From Carya illinoinensis (lineage: Eukaryota > Streptophyta > Magnoliopsida > Fagales > Juglandaceae): DNA of 64,000 bases. The position numbers and the translations under genes were made by a program. Each line of letters begins with the position of its first letter. Position 1 is the stretch's first letter. Below the pieces are notes generated by a model. The model had not been told where the DNA came from. It saw only the letters and a program-made list of their open reading frames with translations, and made no database searches. Location: assembly GCF_018687715.1 (NCBI RefSeq), contig NC_056759.1:35058385-35122384 (forward strand), read 5' to 3'. Positions 1-10,305 of this stretch are shown here, in pieces.

Positions 1-439
1 TCTCTCTCACTTTTCCGTAGGGGTGTATAAGGTTCGAGAGGACAAGTCGCTGCAGAGTTTTCACCACATGTCAGCACCCCAGTAGAGCAGAACTGCGACT
101 CTTACGAACTCATGGAAAGAGAGAAAAAAACAAGAAAAAGATAAAAATCCGTGCTGAGGTTGCTCAGGAAGACTAACATCATAATGATTTCCAATATTTA
201 GTTCAGCTTCCGTGTTTGTAGCTGCAAACGAGAAAGTTAGAGAGAAAAAAAAAAAAAAAAAAAAAAAAAACAAGATGAACAAATTAATCAATGAGTGAAA
301 TAAATGAGCAGGAACAAAACAGGGCATTGTTGGAGCACGTTGCATTGGTGATTGGTGTATAAAAACCGCTACTTCGGTCTCTCTCTGTATCACTTTCACA
401 TTGTTTCTGGTTTTCTTTCTCTCTTCTGTGACCCTGTCC
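1..439 (+). promoter_or_regulatory. 5' flank and probable leader of the RLCK-VI kinase gene
   Basis: This is the stretch before the start codon at 440. It holds a long A-run at about 247-270, CT/GA-rich patches and no reading frame that looks like a gene. An open frame on the minus strand across 61-441 translates the A-run as polyphenylalanine and is not credible. No clear TATA box was assigned, so the promoter function is inferred from position only. Confidence 0.3.
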
Positions 440-3400
440 ATGGCGGATGGTAGAGAGCATGGAGCTTCTTCCCCCCGGTATGCGTGTGTTCTCGTTCACG
501 TTCTCTCATTATGCTACGTCTTATGTCTTCTTCATATTCGACTTTTCTCAGTGGGTTATCAAGTTTGAGCTTGCAAATGTTGTGGATTACATATGTCTAT
601 GTAATACTTGAGCTTCTATAGCAATTGTGATATTTTTGTTGGATCGTTTGGAGTCTATATCTGCCCCCAAGCCCCACCCCTTCCTCTCTTGAACACTTTT
701 TTTTTTTTCATTCTCTGACTTTGAGCTTAGGGGTCATGTATTTTTATATAAAATACGGCGTATTTAGGGATTACGATAGTATGCATTTTGCGATTAAATG
801 TATATTGGTGGTTTTCTTTGTTAAGATATTGCATACAGGTGCTTTGAGTTTGTGCTTTATATATCTTATAGATTTTGTGTTCATGTTGAATAATGGACCA
901 TCTTTAGTTGCTATGAATCTGTGATGTTATATTGTTTGTGTGATTTTTCTAGTAAATCTGATTTCTTCTCTATTCATCGACTCATTTATTTTTTTATCTT
1001 TGAGTTTGAGCTTATAGGTTCGAGCATTTACATAAAGCAAGTGATGCCGTTAGGATTTAGAGGCTCTCTCTTCAACAGTATGCATGTGTTGAGTAATCTG
1101 ATAAAATTTATATCTTTGTTTCAATAATTTAGGTTATGCCTAAATTCCCACCCCCCCCCCCCCCCCCCAAAACCCAACAAAAAAAAATCTTCCTTTCTTT
1201 TTTATTTTTTTAATAATGTCGGGGAACCTCTCCAAGGTAGGGCCCTTTGAACCCACTCCTGCAGAGTAAACCCCGGTCCTGTGCACCGCACCCTCAGAAG
1301 TTTCCCTATACGGAACTGGTTAAATTGCTGGCTTTTCACCAGGAGGTGTGGCCCCAAAGGATTGTTTGCAACCATGGCTTTGAAGGGAGTGATACCCCAA
1401 GACCAAGGCCTTCACCACTTAGGCCCTTGGGATTCTAATGGATTTATACATTCACAGCGCAAAAGCGTAGATGCAAATTTCCTGTTTATATCTGATCCTT
1501 TTTGAGATTTTTTATGTTGTGGATTGTGTTAGTTTATGTGTATTTGTGTGAAAGTAGAGTAGACTTGAAGATTTTGTTATATGGGTTCCTTGATAGTCAA
1601 ACATATTTGATTTAAGCTTGTGTTAGCACATTTGTTTTCATTCTTTTTATATGGTGTTTATGTATTTGATATGAGCACAGATTTGAGATTTTCTTTACTC
1701 ATGGTATGCATTCTTCTTCCTGTAGTTCTGTTTTTGGAGCATCTTTATTATTCAAGATTTTCTTATATTTCTTAAATTTAGCTCACTTTACTTTGTACCG
1801 CATAAGGAGAGGTTGTCAGTGGAAACCGTTCTGTATCTGAATGTTCTTAAACAACTGGCTCATGGGATTTAGGGGGGTATCTGTATTTCTGCCATTAGAG
1901 TAAGTCGAGTCTTTATACATCTCAATTCTGTGTTTTTTCTATTATTGAGTTTCACTCAAGTTTTCCATTTTTATTTGCATATTTCTCTGAAAACATACAT
2001 AATTTTAATGTAGGTTTATCATGCATGCATAGTTTCTTTACTGTTTCTGAGTGTTAACCAGCTTCTATATTTTTATATGTTTTTAGTATAAGCTTGAGCT
2101 TTGTCATTTTAGTATCTTTTTGCCATTATATGTCATATTTTCAGAGTTTTCTCAAGCTCGAGTGCTGTCACAGATGACTATCTGCTGCTGCTGCTTCTTC
2201 TTCTTCCTTCCCCCTTCCCCCCCCCCCCCCCCCCCCCCCAAGTTCCTCTGTGTGTGAGTGAGCATGCTTATTATTCTCATTTTGTTGAGGCTTTTGGTCT
2301 TGACCATTTTGGGGATGCTTTTGAATTTTCCCTCTCTGGGGCCATCAATTTTATGCGGAAGAAATAATAGATATACTTTTTCTCGACTGATCCAATCCTT
2401 GTTTTATTTTTCCTACATAGTGACACCTTCTTCTCTAATTTATTTAATCCTTCTCTAATCCCAAGTTGATACTCCCCCCCCCAAAAAAAAAAAAAAAAAC
2501 TGTTTTCCTTGAATGATTATTGATATTTTGCTCAATGTTAGAACCATATTTTATTCAGGAAGAATGATAATGCTTCTGGTGAAGGAACAAATAAAATCCT
2601 GACTGGTCATGGTTTTAAGGCAAAACATAGAAGACAAGGTGCTCTGCTTCCTTCCTCTCTATCTGCCCAAGGTACTTTCTTCTAATTTTACTTGATTAAC
2701 CAGCCTCGACACGGCAATCATGTTATACATGTTTGTGAATATCTAAATTCCTATTTTTTGGTTTTTCTTATGCAGACTTGAGATGTTTAGATATCGAAAA
2801 AGAGAAAGAAGATGTGTCATCCCCTAGAGGAGTTTTAGAAGCCTGCATTAGAGGATTGGAATCTGACATGGATTCTTCCAAACACAACTGCACTGAAATG
2901 GACACTCGTTCAAATTCAAGCTGGAGAAGATTCTTCAAATTGTGGAAGAACAGATCAATCAAGCGCTTAGCCTCCTTCCCTCCTCTTGGGAAAAGCAAAG
3001 GCAGGAGCGGTAGAGAAAATCCAGAATTCTGTAATTTATATAATTTCAAGAGTTCATTAGTGAACTTCAGCCTTGCAGATTTGCAAGCTGCAACCAACAA
3101 TTTTAGTCATGGTTCGTGATGCGCAAAAATATTTGGTGTACTTTGTGCAATTTATAGTAGAATATATATGGTAGATTCTCAATTGCATTAAGATGTTGGT
3201 TTTGTGATGTTGATTTGTGGTTCCTATTTCCTGTAGAAAACTTAATTGGAAAGGGTGGTTATGCTAAAGTTTACAAGGGTTGTTTGCAAGATGGACAGCT
3301 GATAGCAGTGAAGCGGCTGACAAAAGGAACAGCAGATGAGAAAACATCAGGCTTTCTATCTGAGCTTGGCATTATAGCCCATGTAGACCATCCTAATACT

Positions 3401-6400
3401 GCTAAGTTGATCGGCTGTGGCATTGAAGGAGGAATGCACCTTATTTTTCAATTATCTCCTTTAGGGAGTTTAGGATCTCTTCTTCATGGTTTGTTCATAC
3501 ATTGTATACTCCTTTTCTTTGGTTAAAATTTCCTTCTGGCTTATGGCTCTTTCGTTTTATCACTTTTCCAGGTTCAAAGGATAATAAACTTGATTGGAGT
3601 AAAAGGTACAAAATTGCTTTAGGAACAGCAGATGGCCTGCTGTATCTTCATGAGAGTTGTCAGAGGCGAATCATTCATAGAGATATCAAAGCTGATAATA
3701 TTCTTCTTACCGAGGATTTTGAGCCTCAGGTATCTTTGAACCCAAGTATTTCAGGTTTTGCCCTTCTTTGATCAATAAAATTGTTTATTTATAAAAAAAA
3801 AAAAAATCTTTGAACCCAAGGAAATGAACAAATGTGGGAACTTTGAATGTGACCTAATTTTCTGCTATCTATGATTTATTAGAGTGGAGTCAACAGTCAA
3901 ACACTAGATCACCTGTTTTGGTACGATGTTAAACTACTATGGTCTCAATAAATTCAAGTTGATTAAATGTGAATTTAATTAACCATTTTTTCTCCATTCC
4001 GTAGGTACAAAATATATTTCTACGTATTTCCCATCACCTGTGGTCCCTGTGCATAATTCTCATTTCAAGAATACTCTACCGTATTATGTCACTTTATATT
4101 ACACTCGGACTATCCTATGATGAGAATTTGTTGGACATATGGTTATGATATGTATTGATGGTTATTGCTGAAACTATACATTTAAAACAAATATTGCAGA
4201 AACTTGTCCAATTGAGTTGATGTTTACAATAAACAATTTCCCGGACATAGGAAACTGATAGCCTTAAGGATTATATTCCATATTATCATCAATCCTGAAC
4301 TTGAATGTAGTCATTAGTGAAAAGAAAGGCAGACATGGAAGGGTCACTAAAAGCAGGTCACTTTGGTCACTCATTCTCTTTCAAGAGTTTGGCTTACAAC
4401 CGGAGAAAAATCACTGGATGTATTATGTTAAAGGATGAACTGGCGAGATCAACTTGTTTTCTAACCACAATTGATCTCATCCGTTTAGTCTTTAGCAGGA
4501 TACATCCAGTGATTTTTCACTGGATATAAGCTGAAATCCTCTATCAATATTAATTTATGTAATTTTTTTATTTTGTGTTTGTGATCTAAGGTTACCTCTA
4601 AGCTCATGTGCCTGTGGGAGTAAAAAGGTCAAATCCAGATCATCTTCTATTAGTGGGAGCGTGGGGTACCTTGAGTCATTCTGAGAACTGCCTGGAAAAA
4701 AAAATGTAGTGTAGCAAAGCCTATTTTGGAGAAGAGAGTTTTAAGAATTTCACTAGCTCCTTTATCCTTTTCACCAATAATTGGACTCCATGGGAGGAAT
4801 TCTAGTTTCGTAGGGGAATCCATAGACAGGACGTATACCTGTTGCCTAGACAGTTTATGCCTTTTCACCAATCATTGGATTCCCTAAAAGGGATTCTAGT
4901 TTGATAGGTGATACTATAGACAGCAAGTATACCCTGCCGAATCTATCAACTACTTTTACTGACCCAGAAATGCCAAGTATTATTTGCTAGCTTGTTCAGT
5001 TTGTTAGATTTGGGGATCCCCGAAACAAGGACATCGTACCATTGTTATAATGCAAAATAAATAAATAAAGAATTAAAGGAACCTAGGAATTGTACTAATG
5101 ATTATGGATGATTTTGGTTTTACATCGTGTCTAATTCCAAAATTAGGGGTGATACACCATTCTTTCTTGCATTAAAAAAAAGAGTAATGCCAGATACAGC
5201 CGTGGAGTGTGCAAGCACCGCGTAATCCTTTTGAAAAATAGTAGGGTCTACTATTAAAATATTAGTTTTTTTTTTTCATTTGGGTTCCTTATTTACTCAC
5301 TCTTTTCAAAAGGACTGTGCAGTGCTTGTGCACTCCACGATTGCAAATATCATTTCTTAAAAAAACATATTGCAATGTGCCATACTGACCTTGTGTATGG
5401 CTCCCATATTTTTCCACTTGGTTTCCACTTTCTTCTTGATTGGTTAAGTTGGCCTGCAAGTCTTAGTTTGGTAGCCAGCATCGGGGTTTGCCAAACATAA
5501 ATGTTCATCCCCTTCACCCTCTGCCTCTAGATGGTTGTTACTTCCTACCTGGTCTTTCAATTTTCAGTTTTGTGAACTGTATTTAAAATTCAATATCCAG
5601 ACAGGAAAAGCCAATAATGATGACAACATAGTTTTTGAAGTCAACGAGCACTTAAATTTTCCGTTTATAAAAGTACTAATTCTACTTGTATTACCTAGTG
5701 TCTGGAATAAGTTTTTAGCTTTACTTTATATTTTTGGCTTTTGTTTCTGGGATTGTCATTTTAGCACCTTTCAATCCAGATTTGTGATTTTGGGCTTGCA
5801 ATGTGGCTACCCAAACAATGGACTCACCACAATGTATCAAAGTTTGAAGGCACATTTGGGTATGTGCGCCTAAACCTTCATTCCAAAGTTATTATATATC
5901 TCCTGGATTAATTTTTTCCTTACTTCTTAAATGATAGGTATTTTGCTCCTGAATATTTCATGCATGGCACAGTAGATGAAAAAACTGATGTTTTTTCTTT
6001 TGGGGTACTACTCTTGGAGCTTATAACTGGGCGTCAAGCCCTGGATGATTTGCAGCAAAGCCTCGTGATTTGGGTAAGGTTTTTTTTTCCCTCCATGATT
6101 TGCTCATATCATCACCTATTGTTTCCATATTTTAGGCCCTACCTTTGTAATTTCCTTCCCTCTTGTAGGCAAAGCCCTTGCTTGACAAAGATGATTTGAA
6201 GGAGCTTGTTGATCCTTCTATTGGTGATAATTATGATACAGAAGAAATGGATCGAATGGTTTTAACTGCCTCTATGTGCATTGAGCAGTCTCCTATCCTA
6301 CGTCCTCGAATGAATCAGGCAAGTACTAATTTTAAAAAAGTTTCTCATGTATATCCCAGTCTCTTTGTTCATTTGAGGCCAAAGGATATCGTGATTACCA

Positions 6401-7285
6401 TCCATGTGGGTGGAAAGTATCCACACACCATTATCTAAACTGTTTAGAAAAACAACAGGTCATTTTCTGCTGTGACAGGCTGAAAAATGCAAGCAAAATA
6501 ACTGATCTGACAGTTTATTCAGTAGGATCATGAGATAAATATTGGTGCTGAATATGAGGGTTCACCACCACATGAAACCGCTATGGCAAAATGTTCATAC
6601 AGTCTTATCTAGTTTTGGGAGTGAGAAGCGTTGCCTGCCCTGTTTAGAGAGCAAGGTGGATGAAAAGCAATCTATCAAATCCAAAAAACAAATTAACCCC
6701 GACATTTATGTATCTGACATCCAAAAGTGAGAAGTAGATCTACAGGAGTGCTATTCTTGCCTATGAGTGCTAAACTTACGGTTAGCCCCAAAAGCATGAG
6801 AAGCGTTAATGATATTCAATAGAAGCTTGTTTACTGTTTAGTTATTTACCTCTCTGACCTTTCTTTCCCAGACTCAATGACAATTAATCGAATTTTTTTA
6901 TTCGCTGGTGATTCCTATTTTGTAATAGTGACTCCATTTCTTGAAGTTATCTGCCCTTAATTCATTAAATTTCAGTCTTCTAGATGCCCACAGAGGCATC
7001 CTTTTCTTGTTTGTAGAGTTGGCTGGTGGAGATGCCACAATCAAAGCAAAAAAAATGTTACTAAAAGCAGGTATTGGAATATTGGATTGATCAATATAGT
7101 TTTGTTCAATGCAGGTTGTGATACTGCTGAGAGGTGATGATCGTGTCTCAGATTGTGCAGTAGAATCTCCAAGGCCGACATTCCGGAGAACATACTCAGA
7201 AGAGCTCTTGGACATACAAGAATACAACTCAACAAAGTATCTGAGTGATCTCAAGCAACACGAGCAGGTTGCTCTGGGTTGTTGA
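440..7285 (+). CDS. Receptor-like cytoplasmic kinase, class VI (RBK-type), nine exons
   Basis: Soluble Ser/Thr kinase of the RLCK-VI class, which in Arabidopsis includes the ROP-binding kinases RBK1 and RBK2. Exons: 440-477, 2559-2671, 2776-3111, 3237-3488, 3572-3729, 5780-5859, 5938-6073, 6169-6318, 7115-7285; total 1434 nt, 477 aa. The basic N-terminal segment ([17 protein letters not shown]) precedes the kinase domain. Visible motifs are the glycine loop [11 protein letters not shown] (from residue 167), ATP lysine K188 in [14 protein letters not shown] with catalytic D284, and DFG D302. The activation segment reads [15 protein letters not shown], followed by [16 protein letters not shown]. 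All motifs needed for activity are present. There is no signal peptide or membrane span. The start is the first ATG whose splice phase joins exon 2. The intron after exon 8 uses a GC donor. Introns 1 and 5 (each about 2 kb) carry retroposons and a MITE-like element. ROP binding is inferred from family only. Confidence 0.88.
1151..1168. repeat. Homopolymer C tract (C18)
   Basis: Eighteen consecutive C within intron 1 of the kinase gene, followed by an A-rich stretch that runs into the tail of the neighbouring SINE. Length is prone to slippage and assembly error. Confidence 0.95.
1192..1438 (-). mobile_element. tRNA-derived SINE copy in kinase intron 1
   Basis: Read on the minus strand, this block starts near 1438. 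Within its first 30 nt it has an A-box-like GGCCTAAGTGGTGAAGGC, and about 45 nt later a degenerate B-box-like GGTTGCAAAC, which is the layout of an RNA polymerase III promoter. It ends in an A-rich tail that appears as a T-rich run at 1192-1215 on the plus strand. The block is more GC-rich than the surrounding intron. No clean target-site duplication was found, so both ends are approximate. It could also be an unrelated GC-rich repeat, but box spacing and tail orientation favour a SINE. Confidence 0.6.
2217..2239. repeat. Homopolymer C tract (C23)
   Basis: Twenty-three consecutive C in intron 1 of the kinase gene, preceded by CTT repeats. Length is probably polymorphic and unreliable in assembly. 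Confidence 0.95.
3732..3820 (+). mobile_element. 5'-truncated retroposon with 15-bp target duplication, at the start of kinase intron 5
   Basis: The 15-bp sequence ATCTTTGAACCCAAG occurs at 3732-3746 and again at 3806-3820. Between them lie about 59 bp ending in an A-run. The insert ends CTTTGATCAATAAAATTG then TTTATTTAT plus poly-A, nearly the same as the insert at 12346-12512, so both are 3' ends of one retroposon family. The left duplication starts only 3 nt after the end of exon 5 (3729), immediately beside the splice donor. The size indicates an extreme 5' truncation, typical of LINE reverse transcription. Confidence 0.85.
4405..4518. repeat. Perfect 19-bp inverted repeat in kinase intron 5
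   Basis: The 19-bp arm at 4405-4423 (GAAAAATCACTGGATGTAT) is the exact reverse complement of 4500-4518, with 76 nt between the arms. It could fold into a hairpin in the transcript or mark a small inverted-repeat element. No function can be assigned. Confidence 0.75.
4760..4937. repeat. Diverged tandem duplication of about 98 bp in kinase intron 5
   Basis: Two neighbouring segments (about 4760-4835 and 4858-4937) share the ordered words TTTTCACCAAT.ATTGGA, GATTCTAGTTT, CTATAGACAG and TATACC. The offset is about 98 bp and there are many substitutions. It looks like an old local duplication and is not coding. Confidence 0.6.
5183..5355. mobile_element. MITE-like element with long terminal inverted repeats (family C) in kinase intron 5
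   Basis: The left end (5183-5236) and the reverse complement of the right end (5302-5355) match over about 50 bp with scattered mismatches. The core is CGTGGAGTG.GCAAGCAC.GC followed by CCTTTTGAAAA. The total is about 173 bp with no coding capacity. Related copies lie at 8489-8659 and about 62435-62600. Size and structure fit a non-autonomous DNA transposon; the superfamily was not determined. Confidence 0.7.
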
Positions 7286-7978
7286 AAGCACCCGACAGAA
7301 TATTTAAGTCTACTAGAAGCACTAGTTCCTACAGATCTTTTGAAAGCAAGAAAAAGAGAGAGGGTTTGGGGGGAGGGGGGGTAAGTGCCTCTTGATTTCG
7401 TAGTTCAGAGGGGGTGTTTAGAAGTCTCATGGACATGAATTCATAAGCTTTGTTTCCGTGGCGTTTGAAAGCACTACGGACTTGCAGCCATTACCAAAAG
7501 GGGAACTGGAAACAGAAAGAATCAATGATCATGAAATTTGTTTACTAGTCTTTTCTCTACAACCTCATCAATGCCATTTCAGATATAATCAGAACTAACA
7601 CACCGGGATGAACTTGCTTCAAATTCCATTTAAAACAGTGTACGATGGCTTTACTTCCAGTGGAAAGCCAAACACCCCTTAGTTCTTCCCGTACTCTGTA
7701 TATACAAAGCTTACAGCACAAAGTTGTTGGATTTTTTCATCTGTAATGTATGGCACAAACTTTCAAACTTCTATAGATTATATAGGGAGGAATGCCTTTG
7801 TACCATACTATTTAGCTTTAATTTTGACATATTGTTTACTCATTTTCTTCTTCTTGTTTTGATAGTTGGAGTTTGACTCTGGTTTAGGAATTAGATATCA
7901 AGATTGATTTTTCAAGTAGGAAGTTCATTAGAAGTGTGAGAATTCTTCAGTATTGCAGTGTCTATTGGCCTTGGACAT

Positions 7979-8126
7979 AAAGAAATTTCACAAAAGTATA
8001 TCGATAAACTGACATAGCTTGATATAGTATATCAGATTATAAAATTATTTTTATTATAAAATAAATCTAATATTCTGCCATTTTATAGATTTATTTTTAT
8101 AAAATATCTGACTATAAATATTGAAA
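7979..8126. mobile_element. MITE-like copy, family B
   Basis: This AT-rich block carries the ordered words AAACTGACATAGCTTGATATA and ATAAAATAAATCTAATATT. They are shared with 9341-9480 and with the better-preserved copy at 63159-63338. The ends are approximate because its terminal repeats are eroded. Confidence 0.5.
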
Positions 8127-8488
8127 CTTTAAAGAATTATCCACGTGTAACATGGCTTGTGGGTTTTCAATCAAAGCACTTTTATTATGGGTAAGAGGCA
8201 AGAAAGAAAAATGGTTGGCCAATGGAAAACAAAAGTAGGCAAATGAATAAATACCTTAATCCTGTTCACATTGATTTTAAGATAACCTTAAATGACACGA
8301 AATTTTGTGTTTAGATGGAGTGTACCTCATTCATTTTTCAACCAATGTTTAATAATTTTCCTGAATTCCAAGTAGTCTCCATCGTTTTGTCAAACACCAA
8401 CCTGTACATTTAAATAATATGATCTCGGAATGTGGAATTATAAAATGACAATATTCACCAGATTTATATATATATATATATATAAGAA

Positions 8489-8659
8489 AAGATATTTGTA
8501 ATTATAGTTATGTAAGTGCCGCATAGTTTTTTTTAAAAAAAAAAAATTAATACGGGACTCACATGAAAAAAAAAATTAATTTTTTAATCGTGGACCTCAG
8601 TCTTTTTTAAAGCGATTGCGCGATATTTACCTACTCCACAACCGTATATAACATTACTC
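8489..8659. mobile_element. MITE-like copy, family C
   Basis: The block matches the layout of 5183-5355: TAAGTGCCGCATAG near the left, a TTTTAAAA-flanked AT core with GGGACTCACAT, then GCGATTGCGCGATATTTACC, CTCCACAACCGTATATAACATTACT at the right. It lies next to AT microsatellites on both sides. Confidence 0.55.
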
Positions 8660-9090
8660 TATATATATATATATTACATGTAATCAATACTCTGCTGACT
8701 AACAATTTGAATCCAACGGTGCATGAACTTCCCCAAATTCATCAAATTATTTTCTCTGTTTATTAAATAAATATTTAGTTTTTAAGAAAATCAGTGTTTT
8801 CTTTTCTCTCTATTTATGTTTACACTATCCTAGATTTTGGGATTCACAAATTTCACGCGAGGTAGTAGGATCTCGAGGATAAAATTGTAATTTCGTTTTT
8901 AGCAGTTGAATTATCCATCCTGGAAAGTTTGAAAAATACAAAAAAGAAACTCATTCACACATAATTAAATCAAAAGTAAAAATTCTTTTTTATAAGAATT
9001 ATAATTAAAAAACTAAAAAGAAATGTAAGGGATAAGGGGGTGGATAGCCTCGTAGCCACCTCAAGAGGAGTAATTTCAAGCTTTTATTCA

Positions 9091-9299
9091 GATTTGGTAA
9101 TCCAAAAATCTCAACTCAAACTTAAAATTCTTATTTCATCATTACAATTTTTTTAAATTTTCACACAAAATATAATAAACAATTCAACTTTTTTAAATCC
9201 CAATACAACTTTTTTAAATTTCAAAATAATAATAACACTAAAAACTAATATTTTAAACTCTCATCTCAACTCAAAATTCTCATCTCTACCCCCAAACCT
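9091..9299. mobile_element. MITE-like copy, family A
   Basis: This 210-bp block is rich in the words CTCAACTC, CATCATTACAA, ACACAAAATATAATAAACAA and TTCAACTTTTTTAAAT. Short inverted ends read AGATTTGG on the left and CCAAACCT on the right. A longer diverged copy with the same word order lies at about 42415-42740. Non-coding. Confidence 0.6.
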
Positions 9300-9340
9300 C
9301 CATTCGATGTGAAGTGAAAAATAGATAGATATATTATTTT

Positions 9341-9480
9341 ATTTTTCATTATAAATTTATCGTTTATATCTAAAAATAAGTTTTTATAAAAAATAAATTT
9401 ACAAGCTGATATGACTTGATATAATATATTAAATTTACTTTATAATAAAATAAATTTTTTAATATGATAAACAGACAAGC
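9341..9480. mobile_element. MITE-like copy, family B
   Basis: It shares CAAGCTGATATGACTTGATAT, AATATATTAAATTTACTTTA and ATAAAATAAAT in the same order as the family B copies at 7979-8126 and 63159-63338. Limits are approximate. Confidence 0.5.
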
Positions 9481-9890
9481 CACATTAAAATGAAAATAAG
9501 AAAAATCTTTTAAAGCCTTCTTCTTTACTATTATATAAAATTTAGGAAAACTTAAAACTAGAAAATAAAAAATATTTTAATATCTCAAAAGTGGAAAACA
9601 AAGATTTAAAATGAAAAGAGAAAAATAAAAACGACTGAGTGAGAGGAGAGAGAGACAGGGAAAAAAAAAAAAAAAAAGAGAGAGGAGAGAGAGACAGAGA
9701 ATGCAAGTACAAAAGAAACCAACCGACTCCCATCGACGGACAAAAATCCAACTGCCATCAGCACCCACCACCACACCACAACAACAACCACCGTCGTTAC
9801 AACCAGTAAACGCCGCCGTTTCGTACACTCGTCGTTATCGGCCCAATTTCTCCCTCCCTTTGCCGGCTGTACAATATTTTGACTCACTGG

Positions 9891-10266
9891 ATGAAGAGCC
9901 ACGCCAACTATAATAAGCCCAACGGAAATTGCACGACCACCACCACCACCAACCAAAACAACCGCCGCCATGGCAATGGCTTTTTTCCTACTTCTTTGAA
10001 ATTCATCTCCTCCTGTCTCAAAACCGCCTCCTCTGGTGTCCGCTCTGCCTCCGCTTCCATCTCCACTGATAGCCCAGACCACAAAGCCCAGGTCTGCCGC
10101 CTGCCTTTTACTTCATTTTCTCCGGGTTTCGATTAAGGGGTGTTTTTTTTACGAGAAAATACAAGGATAATAAAAGTGATGAAGATGAAATATTGAGAAC
10201 ATACGTGGTTTAACTTCTTCGTTTTTTGTGTCTGACTGCTTAGAAAGGTGAGGAAACTGAAATGTG

Positions 10267-10305
<39 letters not shown>

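Larger units (their letters stand above)
7286..9890. other. Spacer between the kinase and ATG18-type genes: 3' UTR plus repeats
   Basis: The first few hundred bases are the probable kinase 3' UTR. The remainder is AT-rich and contains four MITE-like blocks listed separately, an (AT)n run near 8466-8484, and GA/CA-rich sequence just upstream of the next start codon at 9891. No coding region is supported. Frames around 9542-10082 on the minus strand are antisense to the first ATG18 exon and its leader. Confidence 0.6.

Noticed and set aside
61..499. Open frames on the minus strand upstream of the kinase
   Set aside because: They translate the A-run at 247-270 as polyphenylalanine and lie antisense to the leader and first exon of the kinase gene; no family is recognisable.
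9542..10082. Minus-strand frames of up to 158 aa
   Set aside because: Antisense to the ATG18 leader and first exon; Ser/Leu/Phe-rich low complexity from GA and A-tracts.
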